From Pseudomonadota bacterium (lineage in GTDB: Bacteria; Pseudomonadota; Alphaproteobacteria; Acetobacterales; Acetobacteraceae), in contig JAKADX010000004.1 of assembly GCA_021818505.1 (NCBI GenBank), positions 62,001-126,000 of the forward strand: DNA of 64,000 nt, in the 5' to 3' direction. Positions 9,101 to 18,507 of the stretch are shown here, in pieces. A program made the position numbers and the translations under genes. The notes below the pieces were generated by a model. That model did no database searches, was not told the origin of the DNA, and saw nothing but the letters and a program-made list of their open reading frames with translations. Numbering within the stretch: the stretch's first letter is position 1; every line of letters begins with the position of its first letter.

Positions 9101-9446
9101 CGGTCTGCGCGGCGGCTGTCACTTGCGCGACGGCGGAATTGATATCGACATCAGGTTGGAAAAAGATCTTGACGACGCCATAGCCGATCACTGACTCGGA
9201 CTGGATGGACTGGATGTCATTGACCTGGACGGTGACCATCCGTTCAAAGAAATAGACGATCCGGTCGGCCATTTCGTCAGGTAGCAGGCCCCGGTATTGC
9301 CAGACCACGGCGACCACCGGAATGCCGATTTTTGGAAACATATCGACCGGCGTGGAAACCGTCGCACGTACGCCGCCGAGAAGAATGAGGACCACCATGA
9401 CGATGATGGTGATCGGTTGGCGCAGCGACATCCTGACGAGCCACAT
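6177..9446 (-). CDS. RND efflux permease, AcrB-like
   Basis: 1089 residues, full length for the resistance-nodulation-division family, with the N-terminal membrane segment, two large periplasmic loops and twelve expected membrane segments. The fourth membrane segment reads GLLVDAATVTLEN. The Asp pair of AcrB (D407-D408) is here D401-A402, so only one acidic residue of the pair remains. A His/Gly/Ala-rich cytoplasmic loop follows near residue 495. It is the first gene of a three-gene operon, ending 55 bases before the adaptor start. It closely resembles the permease at 18508-21690. Proton-driven export is inferred from the family. Confidence 0.93.
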   Translation of the reverse strand: MWLVRMSLRQPITIIVMVVLILLGGVRATVSTPVDMFPKIGIPVVAVVWQYRGLLPDEMADRIVYFFERMVTVQVNDIQSIQSESVIGYGVVKIFFQPDVDINSAVAQVTAAAQTVLKFLPPGQTPPYVLRYDATTVPIIQLALSGKNISQFRMFDLGNNFIRPQLASVAGAAVPIPYGGLNRSIQADLNLQAMQAHGVSPQDVTNALMAQNLIIPAGTEKIGRFEWHIRLNNSPVAIDQINDIPVKRVNGTVIYMRDIAYVHDGAPPQTNLVRVNGRRAVLLPVFKAGSESTLDIVSGVKHMLPLIEESMPKSLRINTLGDQSVFVEDAVFTVIREAALAAVLTGLMVLLFLGNWRLTLIIVTTIPLAALGAVVVMQATGQTINVMTLGGLALAVGLLVDAATVTLENYSYHIEQGKDVLSAILDGAQQIVVPALVSLLAICIVFVPMFTLSGISHFLFVPMAETVIYALLASFILSVTFVPMMARRWLSAHPGTHGHGAGAAAPPRNPFVRFQQGFERGFNRMRASYQTLLERALVSGWVFIGGFTAFVVASLVVLAPWLGSNFFPAVDGGAILLHVAAPSGTRIEDTARLCQRIETAVRGMMRRGDVENIVDNIDIPYSPVVMAYQNTGTVGPEDADIIIQETPRHLPTAQYVDQMRRTLPSLFPSVGFSFLPADIATQILNFGAPAPVDVQVTGPDQHAAYTYAERLAKAIKVVPGTADVRIFQRFNYPTLDITVHRGFAQMVGLTEGDVTRSLFQVLTGSFQTTPNFWLNWKNGVSYFLQTMMPQYRIDTMADLYNLPITGGAAGSVGDPPQSVTTLTNGGTAATGGLAVRMAPGHTTPEVLGALASITPVPSPEVASHYNVQPVIDIYVNRQGRDLGSINSDIARIIRNAASARPPGTRVFIRGQVNTMASAYRELFAGLATAVLLVYLLISVNFQSWLDPVVIIAGLPAALAGIVWILFLTGTPLSVPALIGSIMCMGVGSANSILVVSFARERLAQGEIALRAAIEAGFTRLRPVLMTAGAMIIGMLPTAISHEQNAPLGRAVVGGLLFATVSTLLFVPVMFYLVHRRPRRLSAEDAVASV

Positions 9447-10028
9447 TCGCTGTGCCGCAGCCTCTCTGCCGATCGTCGTGAAGGCATCAGCGCCGGAGCT
9501 GGTCGGGCGATCGGTCGTCCCGACGTGCTTGCCGTGTAGCTGCTAAATCAGCAAGCGAAGCGTCGTCAATTCGCTTCTGGGTCATTGGCGCCGTGACGCG
9601 CGCATCTTGCGTAGTTTTCAGGAGCCGAACATTCGAGTGTAGGGAGGCGACGCTCGGCGCACGCGAATCATGCGCTTCCGCGCAGGAACCGATCGGAGGC
9701 CCGGGCATCGTCGCCATCATGCGACGACTGACGGGGGCTTCATTGCTGTGGCGGCTGCCAAGAAGGTCTGCGACTGCGTGTGCCGCTGGCACCGTCACGA
9801 TCTGGCGGGCCGCACACGGCGCGTAATGACACGGGCGCACCCCCGTAGTGCGACGCAGGCGGCTCGCGCGCGGTGTGCGATCCTCGATATTCGCACTGCC
9901 GTGGCGGCAGGGTCAGTTGTCTCCGATCGCGCCGGGCCGACGCACATTTCGCTGCGGCGCGCGACGGCCGGCGCCTCGGCGCAAGAGGATTCGCGCCTGC
10001 AGATGACAGACGAGAATGCCGACCCGCG
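9447..10028. other. Intergenic region, 582 bases, between the RND operon and ispE
   Basis: No convincing gene. Both strands carry open frames, but they lack ribosome sites and recognisable content (for example 9487-9840 on the minus strand). The RND operon promoter must lie near 9450-9600. A perfect 6-bp inverted repeat with an 11-base spacer (GTCGGG/CCCGAC, 9502-9524) and a short dyad around 9537-9550 are candidate operators, but neither matches a family consensus I know. No local repressor gene is present. Confidence 0.4.
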
Positions 10029-10874
10029 TCACGGTCGGATCGCGCCGCCCCAACTCCACCAGTCTGGCCGCGCCACCCGTGCCGCCGCCTTGCGCGCCGC
10101 CTCGGCGCTGGCGAACAACGCGAAGCAGGTTGCCCCGGAGCCGCTCATGCGCGTCAACAGCGCGCCCGGCAAGGACCGCAGCGCCGCCAGCACATGGCCA
10201 ATTGCCGGTTGCAGCGCCAGCGCCGGTGCCTCCAGGTCATTGCCCAGCCGTGTGAGATCGGCCGCCATCGAAGCTGCGTCCGTCCAGCCCGCCGGCAGGT
10301 CGAGCGGCTGGGAGAACGCGCCGCCGCGGGCGCGGAATACGGCCGGCGTCGCCACCGCCACGCCGGGATTGACCAGCACCAGTCCGCACGGCGGCAGGCG
10401 TGGCGCCGGTGCCAGTGCGTCGCCGATCCCGCCCATGCGCGCCGCCCGCCCGGCGAGGCATACCGGCACGTCGGCACCGAGCGTCAGGGCAAGCTCGGCC
10501 GGCGCGAGTGGCACGCGCCAGAGCCGCGCCAGCAGGCGCAACGCCGCCGCTGCGTCGGCCGAACCGCCGCCGATGCCCGAGGCAACCGGCAGACGCTTGT
10601 CCAGTGTCAGCCGCGCCCCGGCCGCAATGCCGCGCGCCGCTGCCAGCGCGCGCGCCGCCCGCAGCACCAGATTCTCGCCCTCCCCGGTCAGCGCGGCAGC
10701 GAACGGACCGGTTACGGTCAGGCTGAGCGCTTCGGCCGGCTCGGCCCGCAGTGCGTCGCCGACCTGGGCGAACACCACCAGGCTATCCAGTACGTGATAG
10801 CCGTCCGCCCGCCGCCCCAGGACGTGCAGCGCCAGGTTCACCTTGGCGGGCGCGAACTCCGCTGGTGTGGTCAC
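10029..10874 (-). CDS. ispE: 4-diphosphocytidyl-2-C-methyl-D-erythritol kinase
   Basis: 281 residues. A GHMP-kinase protein that phosphorylates the 2-hydroxyl of CDP-methylerythritol in the non-mevalonate isoprenoid pathway. Visible motifs are the N-terminal [11 protein letters not shown] with Lys11, the glycine-rich ATP loop [18 protein letters not shown] (about 95-112), the active-site Asp135 in LGADVP, and the C-terminal [10 protein letters not shown]. The start is GTG at 10874, only 16 bases after the stop of the TPR gene, so it is probably read from the same transcript. Confidence 0.95.
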   Translation of the reverse strand: MTTPAEFAPAKVNLALHVLGRRADGYHVLDSLVVFAQVGDALRAEPAEALSLTVTGPFAAALTGEGENLVLRAARALAAARGIAAGARLTLDKRLPVASGIGGGSADAAAALRLLARLWRVPLAPAELALTLGADVPVCLAGRAARMGGIGDALAPAPRLPPCGLVLVNPGVAVATPAVFRARGGAFSQPLDLPAGWTDAASMAADLTRLGNDLEAPALALQPAIGHVLAALRSLPGALLTRMSGSGATCFALFASAEAARKAAARVARPDWWSWGGAIRP

Positions 10875-10890
10875 ACGCGCGGGCAGGCGC

Positions 10891-12618
10891 CTACTGCACC
10901 TTTTCCGCGGTGGCCGGCATGCCGGACTGCGCCTGCCGCGGCTGCTGTTCCGCCGCCTGCGCGTCGTGCAGCTTGGCCTGCAGTTTTGGCACGTCCTCGG
11001 GCTCCGGATTCAGCGTCAGCGCCCGCCGCCACTGGTACAGCGCCTCCAGTTTCCGCCCGGCCGCCCAGTAGGCGTCGCCGAGATGGCCGTTGATCGTCGC
11101 GTCCTCCGGCTCCAGCTCGACCGCCTTCTCCAGATCCTGCACCGCCTGGTGCGTGTTACCCTCGTGCAGCGAGATCCAGCCGAGGCTGTCCACGATCGCG
11201 CCGTCGTTGGGCCGCTGCTCGGCGGCGCGCTCGATCATGCGCCGCGCCTCGGGCAGGTGAATGCCCATCTCGGTCCAGGAATAGCCGAGATAGTTCAGCA
11301 CGAATGGCTCGTCCGGCGAGAGCTTCAGCGCGAACAGAAAGTCTGCTTCCGCCTTGGGCCATTGATGGGCGCGCTCCTCGGCCACGCCGCGCTCGTAGAA
11401 CAGCGGCCAGTTGACGCGCGTCGGATTGGGCGTCAGCGCCACCGCGCGATCATAGGCGGCCACGGCATCGGTATAGCGGTGTTTGCCGCGCAGTACCTCG
11501 CCCTGCAGCGTCCACGGCTCCGGCCGGTCGGGCAGGGATTGCTGCAACTGCGCCAGCAGCCGCAGCGCCGCGTCGCTGTCGCCGGTGCGATCGAGGAAGG
11601 CGGCGCGACGCAGATCGACCAACGGCCCCAGCGGGTCGTCGGCCGCCACCGGGGCGAGCATCGCCAGCGCCGCCTCCGGCCGCTTGTTCTGCGCCAGCAT
11701 GTCAGCGGCCAGGAGCCGCGCGGTGGTCAGATCGGGCCGCAGATCGAGCGCGAGCCGCAGCAGGATGGTGGAGAATTCCTGCGCATCCTGCTGATGCAGT
11801 GCGGAGGCGAGCGCCAGGTAGGCCTCCGCGATCCCGTCGGTGGCGCGGCGCACCGGGCGCATGGCCACGTCGGCCTGCAGCCGCGGCAGGGTTACCGCCA
11901 GATCATCGCCGTACTGGCCGAGTGCGGCGAGGGTCTGCCGCGCTTCCTCGGTGCGCCCGCCGCGCGCCTGCCAACTCGCCATCGCGCGCGCGAGGTCGAG
12001 GTTGGAAGTGCCGAATGCGGTCTGCGCGATGCCATAGAGGCGCCCAGCCTCCGCCTCGCGGCTCGAGAGGTCGGCGATCATGGCGGCGTGGAAGGCGTAC
12101 ACCGCCCGGAACCGCTGACCCTGCACAAAGGGATGCAGTGTCTCGAGCGCCCGGTCGGGATGGCCGCTGCCGTACTGCGCCCAGGCGACCAGCAGCGGCT
12201 GCAGCAGCTGCGGCAGGCCCTGGCGGGGCAGGGCGGCATAGCGTTGCTCGGCCACCTCCCAGTTGCCCGCGGCGGCATCGGCATCGGCGACCAGCAGCCG
12301 TGCCGCCTCGTTGTTCGGCAGCCCGCGCGCCAGCTCCACCGCCTGCTTCTGGCCGGCCAGCAGGGAAGCGACGAAGGCTTGCTGGCGCAGTGTCGGGTCG
12401 TCGGGGTCGTGCGCGAGCGCCCGCCGCAGCTCCATCGCCGCGGTGTCGTAATCGCCGGTCAGACTGGCGACGCGGCCGATCAGGAACGGACCATAGGCGC
12501 CCGACGGGTCGGCGCTCCGCGCCTGCTGCGCGGCCCCGGTCGCATCAGCTGCGGCGCAGGCCGACAGCAGGGTCAGCGCCAGGAGCAGAGTACGCGGGAA
12601 GGTGAAGGGATGCTGCAT
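10891..12618 (-). CDS. TPR-repeat lipoprotein
   Basis: 575 residues from ATG 12618 (the frame also has TTG at 12624). A lipobox ends at Cys21 (LLSAC), so it is a predicted lipoprotein. The rest is a series of tetratricopeptide repeats. The clearest are in the C-terminal third: [80 protein letters not shown] proteins are scaffolds. A gene like this upstream of ispE recurs in Rhodospirillales as far as I recall. The precise role is unknown. Confidence 0.88.
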   Translation of the reverse strand: MQHPFTFPRTLLLALTLLSACAAADATGAAQQARSADPSGAYGPFLIGRVASLTGDYDTAAMELRRALAHDPDDPTLRQQAFVASLLAGQKQAVELARGLPNNEAARLLVADADAAAGNWEVAEQRYAALPRQGLPQLLQPLLVAWAQYGSGHPDRALETLHPFVQGQRFRAVYAFHAAMIADLSSREAEAGRLYGIAQTAFGTSNLDLARAMASWQARGGRTEEARQTLAALGQYGDDLAVTLPRLQADVAMRPVRRATDGIAEAYLALASALHQQDAQEFSTILLRLALDLRPDLTTARLLAADMLAQNKRPEAALAMLAPVAADDPLGPLVDLRRAAFLDRTGDSDAALRLLAQLQQSLPDRPEPWTLQGEVLRGKHRYTDAVAAYDRAVALTPNPTRVNWPLFYERGVAEERAHQWPKAEADFLFALKLSPDEPFVLNYLGYSWTEMGIHLPEARRMIERAAEQRPNDGAIVDSLGWISLHEGNTHQAVQDLEKAVELEPEDATINGHLGDAYWAAGRKLEALYQWRRALTLNPEPEDVPKLQAKLHDAQAAEQQPRQAQSGMPATAEKVQ

Positions 12619-12662
12619 CGCCAAACCCTATCAGCGGACGGTGCCGGGCGCCACCGTCAAGG

Positions 12663-14297
12663 TCACATGCCGCTCGGATAGACCGGGCCGCCGCCGCCCT
12701 CGGGCGTCACCCAGTCGATGTTCTGTCCGGGATCCTTGATGTCGCAGGTCTTGCAGTGCACGCAGTTCTGCGCGTTGATCTGCAGCCGCGGCGACCCTTC
12801 CTCGGCGCCGACGATCTCATAGACCCCGGCCGGACAGTAGCGCGTCTCAGGACTTCGGTAGCGCTCCCAGTTGACGCTGACGGCAAGCTGCGGGTCGCGC
12901 AGCCGCAGGTGCGCCGGCTGGTCCTCCTCGTGATTCGTGTTGCTGATGAATACCGAGGACAGCCGGTCGAAGGTGATCTCTCCGTCCGGCTTGGGATAGG
13001 CGATGCGCGGGGCGGCGTCGGCGTTCAGCAGGCCCTCGTGGTCAGGATGCGGATGGGCCAGCGTCCACGGTGCGCGTCCGCGCAGCACGTAGGTATCGAG
13101 GGCCGCGTTGACCAGCCCGCCCCACAGCCCGAATCGTGCGAAGGCCGGCCGCACGTTGCGCACCCCGTGCAATTCCTGGTGCAGCCAGGAAGCGCGGAAT
13201 TTCGCCTCGTAGCCGGAAGGTTCCGCCGGCCGGCCGGCCGCCAGCGCCTCTGCCACCGCCTCGGCCGCCAGCATCCCCGATTTCATCGCGGTGTGCGTGC
13301 CCTTGATCTTGGGCACGTTGAGGAAACCGGCGGCATCGCCGACCAGGCAGCCGCCGGGGAAGGTCAGGCGCGGCAGCGACTGCAACCCACCCTCGCTGAG
13401 TGCCCGCGCGCCATAGGCAATGCGTCGCCCGCCGGCGAAATTGTCGCGGATCGCGGGATGCGTCTTGAATCGCTGCATCTCCTCGAACGGCGACAGCCAC
13501 GGGTTGCGGTAGTCGAGGCCGACCACGAAGCCGTAGGAAATCAGGTTTTCCCCCCAGTGATAGAGGAACGATCCGCCATAGGTTGCACTGTCGAGCGGCC
13601 AGCCGATGGTGTGAATGACGCGGCCGGGATGGTGGTTGTCCCTGGGTATTTCCCACAGTTCCTTGCAGCCGAGCGCATAGGTCTGCGGGTTGCGCCCCTC
13701 GCGCAGATCGAATCGCTGCATCAGCCGTTTGGCGAGGCTGCCGCGACAGCCCTCGGCGAAGATCGTGTAGGTGGCGCGCAGCTCCATGCCCGGCTGGAAG
13801 TTCGGGCCGCGCGTGCCTTCGCGCGTGATTCCCATGTCGCCGGTGACGATCCCGCCGATCCGTCCGTCCTCCTCGATCAGCCCGGCGGCGGCGAAGCCGG
13901 GATAGACCTCCACGCCCGCCGCCTCCGCCTCGCGGCCGAGCCAGCGGCAGACATCGCCGAGGCTCGCGATGTAGTTGCCGTGGTTGTGCATCTGCGGCGG
14001 TGTCGGCAGGCGCCAAGCGCGCGAGGCGGTCAGATAGAGGAAGCGGTCGTCGGCGGCCGGGGTGGTGAGCGGTGCGCCGCGTTCGCGCCAGTCGGGCAGC
14101 AGTTCGTCGAGCGCGCGTGGCTCGATCACCGCGCCGGAGAGGATGTGCGCACCCACCTCCGCCCCTTTCTCGACGACGCAGACGCTGGCCTCGGGCGCGA
14201 GCTGCTTGAGCCGGATCGCGGCGGCGAGGCCGGAGGGGCCGGCGCCGACGATCACCACGTCGAACTCCATCGTCTCGCGCGCCACGCTTTCGCCCAT
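12663..14297 (-). CDS. Electron transfer flavoprotein-ubiquinone oxidoreductase
   Basis: 544 residues, near the usual 550. The enzyme passes electrons from reduced ETF to the quinone pool at the inner membrane. The N-terminus carries the FAD dinucleotide fold ([20 protein letters not shown]). A middle FAD-contact motif reads [20 protein letters not shown]. The C-terminal iron-sulfur domain has YCPAGVYE and [13 protein letters not shown], giving the four cysteines of the [4Fe-4S] cluster. It is divergent from the UDG gene, whose start is 80 bases away. The etfAB partners are not in the window. Confidence 0.95.
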   Translation of the reverse strand: MGESVARETMEFDVVIVGAGPSGLAAAIRLKQLAPEASVCVVEKGAEVGAHILSGAVIEPRALDELLPDWRERGAPLTTPAADDRFLYLTASRAWRLPTPPQMHNHGNYIASLGDVCRWLGREAEAAGVEVYPGFAAAGLIEEDGRIGGIVTGDMGITREGTRGPNFQPGMELRATYTIFAEGCRGSLAKRLMQRFDLREGRNPQTYALGCKELWEIPRDNHHPGRVIHTIGWPLDSATYGGSFLYHWGENLISYGFVVGLDYRNPWLSPFEEMQRFKTHPAIRDNFAGGRRIAYGARALSEGGLQSLPRLTFPGGCLVGDAAGFLNVPKIKGTHTAMKSGMLAAEAVAEALAAGRPAEPSGYEAKFRASWLHQELHGVRNVRPAFARFGLWGGLVNAALDTYVLRGRAPWTLAHPHPDHEGLLNADAAPRIAYPKPDGEITFDRLSSVFISNTNHEEDQPAHLRLRDPQLAVSVNWERYRSPETRYCPAGVYEIVGAEEGSPRLQINAQNCVHCKTCDIKDPGQNIDWVTPEGGGGPVYPSGM

Positions 14298-14377
14298 CGC
14301 CGCCCCCCGCTCCGCGCGCCGTCATAGGCGCGGTGCCATGGTTGCGCAAAGCCCGCCCGCGCCGCAAAGCTGTGGGC

Positions 14378-15166
14378 ATGGATGCGTTCGCAGCGCTGCG
14401 GCTGCAGGTCGAATGGGGAGCGGATGAGGCGCTGGAGCCTCTGCCGCGTGACCGGATGCGGGTTGCACCTGTGCCGGAGCGGGTTGCGCCGCGGCCGCTG
14501 CCTGAGGCGCAACCCGCCGCCCCGACGGTACAACCGGCGGTGCAACCTGCTCCGGTCCGCCGCGCCCAGGAGATCGCCGCCGCCGCGACCAGCACCGCTG
14601 ACCTCCGCGCCGCGCTCGCCGCCTTCGACGGCTGCCCGCTCGCTGCCACCGCGACAAATCTGGTCTTTGCCGACGGCAACCCGCAGGCCGGACTGATGCT
14701 GGTCGGCGAGGGGCCGGGGGAGGAGGAGGACCGGACCGGCAAACCCTTCGTGGGCCGCTCGGGGCAGTTCCTTGACCGGATGCTGGCGAGCATCGGGCTC
14801 GATCGCTCGCGCTACCTGATCACCAACCTGATCCCGTGGCGGCCCCCAGGGAACCGCAATCCCACCGACAACGAGGTACTGATCTGTCTGCCGTTCCTGT
14901 TGCGCCACATCGCCCTGGTGCGCCCGCGGCGGCTGGTACTGCTGGGGGCGCTGGCGGCGCGCGGCGTACTGGGCGGCAGTGCTGGCATCACCCGGTTGCG
15001 CGGACGCTGGCACAGCGCCACGATCCCCGGACTGGAGGCGCCGGTTCCGGCGCTGCCGATGCTGCACCCCGCGTATCTGCTGCGCAACGCCGGCGCCAAG
15101 CGCGAGGCGTGGGCGGATCTGCGGCTATTGCGGCGATCACTCGACGCGGACCTGACGCAAGTGTGA
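14378..15166 (+). CDS. Family 4 uracil-DNA glycosylase
   Basis: 262 residues from ATG 14378; the longer frame from 14333 has no better start. It removes uracil from DNA in base excision repair. Motif A reads GEGPGEEED (about 110-118), followed by [16 protein letters not shown], and motif B is LHPAYLLR near the C-terminus, as in the Fe-S family-4 enzymes. Cys86 lies in the position usual for the alphaproteobacterial version of the cluster-binding region. The N-terminal 70 residues are a Pro/Ala/Val-rich tail with poor conservation. Divergent from ETF-QO. Confidence 0.92.
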   Translation: MDAFAALRLQVEWGADEALEPLPRDRMRVAPVPERVAPRPLPEAQPAAPTVQPAVQPAPVRRAQEIAAAATSTADLRAALAAFDGCPLAATATNLVFADGNPQAGLMLVGEGPGEEEDRTGKPFVGRSGQFLDRMLASIGLDRSRYLITNLIPWRPPGNRNPTDNEVLICLPFLLRHIALVRPRRLVLLGALAARGVLGGSAGITRLRGRWHSATIPGLEAPVPALPMLHPAYLLRNAGAKREAWADLRLLRRSLDADLTQV

Positions 15167-15275
15167 TTGCGCAATGGCTGCCAAGTCATTGGCGTTTCAT
15201 CGATCTGTCTAGATCGCGAGATTCGTCGCACCCAGCAGGGTTGCGTCTCAGTCCTGATCTGGTTACGGCCGGGTC

Positions 15276-17114
15276 ATGCGAGGGATCGGACGCGCGCTCG
15301 CCCGGCTTCCCGTCGCCCCGGCCGTATTGGCCGTGGCCTGCCTCGCCGCAAACCTCCCCGCACCTGTCGCCCACGCGGAAACGCCGCGCCCCGAAACTCC
15401 CGTTTCGCGCGATGCGCCTGTGCCGCTCCCGCAGCCGCTACCGGCGGCGGAGGCGCGGTTGCTCCGGCGCGTGTTTGCCCTGCAGGCGCGGGGCGACCTG
15501 GCTGGGGCGGCGCGGCTGGCGGCGCGGCTGGATGATGCATCGCCGCTCGGCCAGGCGATGTTTGGCGAGGTGCTTGCCGACCGCTACCTGAACCCGGCGA
15601 CGCGGCCGGATGCGGGGGCGCTGCTGGACTGGCTGGCGCGCTGGCGCGACCTGCCGGATGCGCCAGCGCTGTACCGGTTGCTGCTGGCACGTCTGCCGGG
15701 CGACGTGTCGCCCCCGCCGCCGGTCGCGCGCCCGGACCCGCCCCAGGCCCCGGCGACGGTCACGGCGGTGGTGGACGACGATGCCGCCGATGTGCCGCGA
15801 CGCAACCCTGAACTCGACCGCGATGTGATGGCGGCGGCGCGGGCGCGCGGCGCGGCGGGCGTGCTGCGGCTGCTCGGGCGGACGCGGGGACTAGGCGACA
15901 ACTATGCGGCGCTGCTGCGCGGCGAGGCGGCTCATGTCCTGTTCACGCTGAACCGCGATGACGACGCGATCGCGCTCGGCGCCGGCCTGCCCGCCCGTCG
16001 CGCCGCGATGGCCGGCTTCGCCGCCGGGCTGGCTGCCTGGCGAGGGGGGCAGGTCGCGGCTGCCTCCGCATTGTTCGCCGCTGCCTGGGCGGCGCCGATC
16101 GGCACGCCGGTGCTGCGCGCCGCCTGCGCCTACTGGGCGGGGCGTGCGGCGGTCGAGCGGGGCGACGGCGGCGAATACATCGCCTGGATGCAGCGCGCCG
16201 CCGCGCAGCCGCGCAGCTTCTACGGGCAGTTGGCGCGCCGCCGGCTCGGCCTGCGGGGGCCGGCGCTGCTGCCGGCCGGCGATCGCCAGAGCGCATCCGC
16301 CGCCGATATGGCCGCCCTGCGCGCGACCGCGCCGGGACTGCGCGGCTTCGCGTTGCTGCAGGCCGGGCAGCGGGCCCGGGCCGGCGCGGAGCTGCGGCTG
16401 CTGCTGCCGGCGGCGCGGCAGTCACGGCGGCTCGCGCGATCGGCGGTGCTGGTGGCGGCGCAGGCGCGTCTGGACGACGTGGCGGCCGATTTCGCCGACG
16501 CGCTCGCCGATGCCGACGGCCGCCCGCGACCCACCGCGGCGGTCAGGATGCCCGATCTGCGCCCAGCCGGCGGGTTCCGCATCGATCCGGCGATGCTGTA
16601 CGGCATCGCGCGGACAGAATCGAATTTTGACCCGGCGATGGTGTCCTCGGCCGGGGCGCTGGGCATCCTGCAGATCATGCCACAGACCGCGCGCGACCTG
16701 CTCGGTCGGCCGATCACGGGGCGGACGGAGCTGCTGGCCGATCCGGCGTTTAATCTCGATCTCGGCCAGCGCTACATCGTCTTCCTCGCCAACCAGGACC
16801 CGATCAACGGCGACCTGATCCGCCTGCTCGCCAGCTATAATGCCGGGATCGGCAGTTTCGCCCGCTGGGGTCCGCTGATCCGCGATCGCGGCGATCCGCT
16901 GCTGTTCATCGAGGCGATCCCGATCGACGAGACGCGCGACTACGTGCCGAGGGTGCTGACCTGGACCTGGCTGTACGCCGCCCGCCTCGGCCTGCCGGCG
17001 CCGAGCCTGGACGAACTCGCGGCCGGGCGCTGGCCGCGCTATCATCCGCGCGAGACCGGAACGGGAGACGCCGGATGGCCCGACTCGACGAAAGTCGCCG
17101 ATTCATTCCAGTGA
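15276..17114 (+). CDS. Soluble lytic murein transglycosylase
   Basis: 612 residues. A signal peptide spans about residues 1-34 (ending in AHAE). A long Ala/Leu-rich alpha-helical superhelix follows, then the SLT domain at about residues 435-570 with the catalytic Glu448 in ARTESNFDP, then SSAGALGILQIMPQTA, and the later LASYNAG motif. It cleaves the MurNAc-GlcNAc bond in peptidoglycan to form 1,6-anhydro ends in the periplasm. Its 3' end overlaps the moaB start by 40 bases, so the pair is cotranscribed although functionally unrelated. Confidence 0.93.
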   Translation: MRGIGRALARLPVAPAVLAVACLAANLPAPVAHAETPRPETPVSRDAPVPLPQPLPAAEARLLRRVFALQARGDLAGAARLAARLDDASPLGQAMFGEVLADRYLNPATRPDAGALLDWLARWRDLPDAPALYRLLLARLPGDVSPPPPVARPDPPQAPATVTAVVDDDAADVPRRNPELDRDVMAAARARGAAGVLRLLGRTRGLGDNYAALLRGEAAHVLFTLNRDDDAIALGAGLPARRAAMAGFAAGLAAWRGGQVAAASALFAAAWAAPIGTPVLRAACAYWAGRAAVERGDGGEYIAWMQRAAAQPRSFYGQLARRRLGLRGPALLPAGDRQSASAADMAALRATAPGLRGFALLQAGQRARAGAELRLLLPAARQSRRLARSAVLVAAQARLDDVAADFADALADADGRPRPTAAVRMPDLRPAGGFRIDPAMLYGIARTESNFDPAMVSSAGALGILQIMPQTARDLLGRPITGRTELLADPAFNLDLGQRYIVFLANQDPINGDLIRLLASYNAGIGSFARWGPLIRDRGDPLLFIEAIPIDETRDYVPRVLTWTWLYAARLGLPAPSLDELAAGRWPRYHPRETGTGDAGWPDSTKVADSFQ

Positions 17115-17620
17115 ACATCGCCGTGCTGACGGTCTCCGACACGCGCAGTGCGGCCGACGACACGTCAGGCGACGCGCTGGTCGCGAGGATCGCCGCCGCC
17201 GGGCACCATGTCGCGGCGCGCGCGATCGAGCGCGACGAGGCCGATGCGATCGAGCGCATCCTGCGCCGCTGGATCGCCGACCCCGCAATCGACGTCGTCA
17301 TCACCACCGGCGGTACCGGCATCACCGGCCGCGACGTGACCCCGGAAGCCTTTGACCGCGTGCTGGAAAAGCGCATCGAGGGCTTCGGCGAGCTGTTCCG
17401 CATGTTGAGCTACCAGAAGATCGGCACCTCGACGATGCAGTCGCGGGCAGTGGGCGGCGTGGCGCACGGTACCTATCTGTTCGCGCTGCCGGGCAGTACC
17501 GGCGCGGTCAAGGATGCCTGGGACGACATCCTGCTCTGGCAACTCGACAATCGCCACCGGCCTTGCAACCTGGTCGAGCTGATGCCGCGCCTGCAGGAGC
17601 ACCGGCGCGCGGCCGGGTAG
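17075..17620 (+). CDS. moaB: Molybdenum cofactor biosynthesis protein B
   Basis: 181 residues. MoaB/Mog-type fold with the motifs NIAVLTVSDTRS near the N-terminus, TTGGTGITGRDVTPEA (molybdopterin-binding loop) and ALPGSTGAVKDAWDDIL. It belongs to the step in which molybdopterin is adenylated before metal insertion. It starts inside the end of the transglycosylase gene. The molybdenum-dependent formate dehydrogenase encoded at 35807-41717 is a possible user of the cofactor; this link is inference. Confidence 0.94.
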   Translation: MARLDESRRFIPVNIAVLTVSDTRSAADDTSGDALVARIAAAGHHVAARAIERDEADAIERILRRWIADPAIDVVITTGGTGITGRDVTPEAFDRVLEKRIEGFGELFRMLSYQKIGTSTMQSRAVGGVAHGTYLFALPGSTGAVKDAWDDILLWQLDNRHRPCNLVELMPRLQEHRRAAG

Positions 17621-17633
17621 GCCGCGCCGCGCC

Positions 17634-18212
17634 TCAGCCGAGTGCGGCCACGATCTCGGCCGTGCTGCGGACGCGGCCGAGGCGGGGGAGGATGTTCTCG
17701 ACGGTGAAGCGGTGGTGGTCGGCGAACTGACTGGTCATCGCGTCCTCCGCCAGCACCAGCGCGTAGCCGAGTTCCCAGGCGAAACGTGCCGTCGATTCGA
17801 CGCCGATATTGGTGGAGATGCCGCCAAGCACGAGCGTGGTGATCCCGCGCCGACGGAGCTGCAGTTCCAGCTCGGTGCCGTAGAAGGCGCCCCATTGCCG
17901 CTTGGTGATCTGGATGTCGGTGGGCGCGACGGCGAGTTCCGCCGGCTGCTGCATCCAGTCGGCGGGCAGCGGGCCGGCGCCGGGCACCGGCGGCGGGCGG
18001 TCCACCGGCTGACGCAGCAGGTCGGGAAACCCCTCCGACCAGCCGATGCGCACCAGCACCACGGTCGCGCGACGCTCCCGGAACCGCCTGGCCAGCGCCG
18101 CGGCGTTGCCCACGACGTCGGCCGCCGAATGCGGCCCGCCGGCGACGCGGAAGATGCCCTTCTGCAGGTCGAGCAGCACCAGGGCGGTCGTGGCGGGATC
18201 GAGCGGTTCCAT
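17634..18212 (-). CDS. yecD: Isochorismatase-like hydrolase, YecD type
   Basis: 192 residues from the ATG at 18212; the longer frame to 18635 is spurious. Similarity to E. coli YecD is clear from memory along the whole length (GGPHSA, RIGWSEGF, KRQWGAFYGTELELQLRRRGI, GISTNIGVESTARFAWELGY). Asp15 and Lys104 of the usual Asp-Lys-Cys triad are present. The Cys position is Gly137 (TNIG-V), as in YecD and true isochorismatases, so it is not a Cys-dependent amidase. The substrate is unknown. Divergent from the RND permease at 18508. Confidence 0.9.
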   Translation of the reverse strand: MEPLDPATTALVLLDLQKGIFRVAGGPHSAADVVGNAAALARRFRERRATVVLVRIGWSEGFPDLLRQPVDRPPPVPGAGPLPADWMQQPAELAVAPTDIQITKRQWGAFYGTELELQLRRRGITTLVLGGISTNIGVESTARFAWELGYALVLAEDAMTSQFADHHRFTVENILPRLGRVRSTAEIVAALG

Positions 18213-18400
18213 CGGCGTCCTTGCGCAGCGGGGCGGACGGCGGACACTGCGGCGTCGCGCCGGGATTGGCAACGGCGGACACCGCCGATGCCGCTCCGCT
18301 GCGCCCGGCGCGGGGCAGCGATGCGGGCCGCCAACCTGGCCAAGCCGGCAGCGGCGCCGTGGTGGAAGGTGCCACGGCCCAACGGCACAGTAAACCGCAA

Positions 18401-18438
18401 TATAATTGATCGCAGGCGATGGCTGCGGATTAACCGCA
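18401..18438 (+). promoter_or_regulatory. Candidate promoter and operator of the orphan RND permease
   Basis: A perfect -10 hexamer TATAAT lies at 18401-18406, unusual in such GC-rich DNA; no good -35 box is visible 17 bases upstream. Further down, at 18424-18438, is the dyad TGCGGATTAACCGCA (5-bp arms TGCGG/CCGCA around ATTAA). The half-site AACCGCA occurs again just upstream (18393-18399 region). A repressor bound here would sit just after the transcript start. The permease ATG follows 69 bases later. No regulator gene adjoins. Confidence 0.35.
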
Positions 18439-18507
18439 CGGCGCCACTCCGTCCGCGGCCGGACGGGGCGGGTGGCGTACGCCGAAAGTCGGTTCCGGGA
18501 GCATCGC

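Noticed and set aside
9502-9524. GTCGGG/CCCGAC inverted repeat as the RND operon operator
   Set aside because: Six-base arms in GC-rich DNA can occur by chance and no repressor gene is near, so it is not listed as its own feature.
9487-9840. A 117-residue minus-strand frame in the gap between the RND operon and ispE
   Set aside because: No ribosome site, no signal or domain, amino-acid use unlike the neighbours; kept as intergenic.
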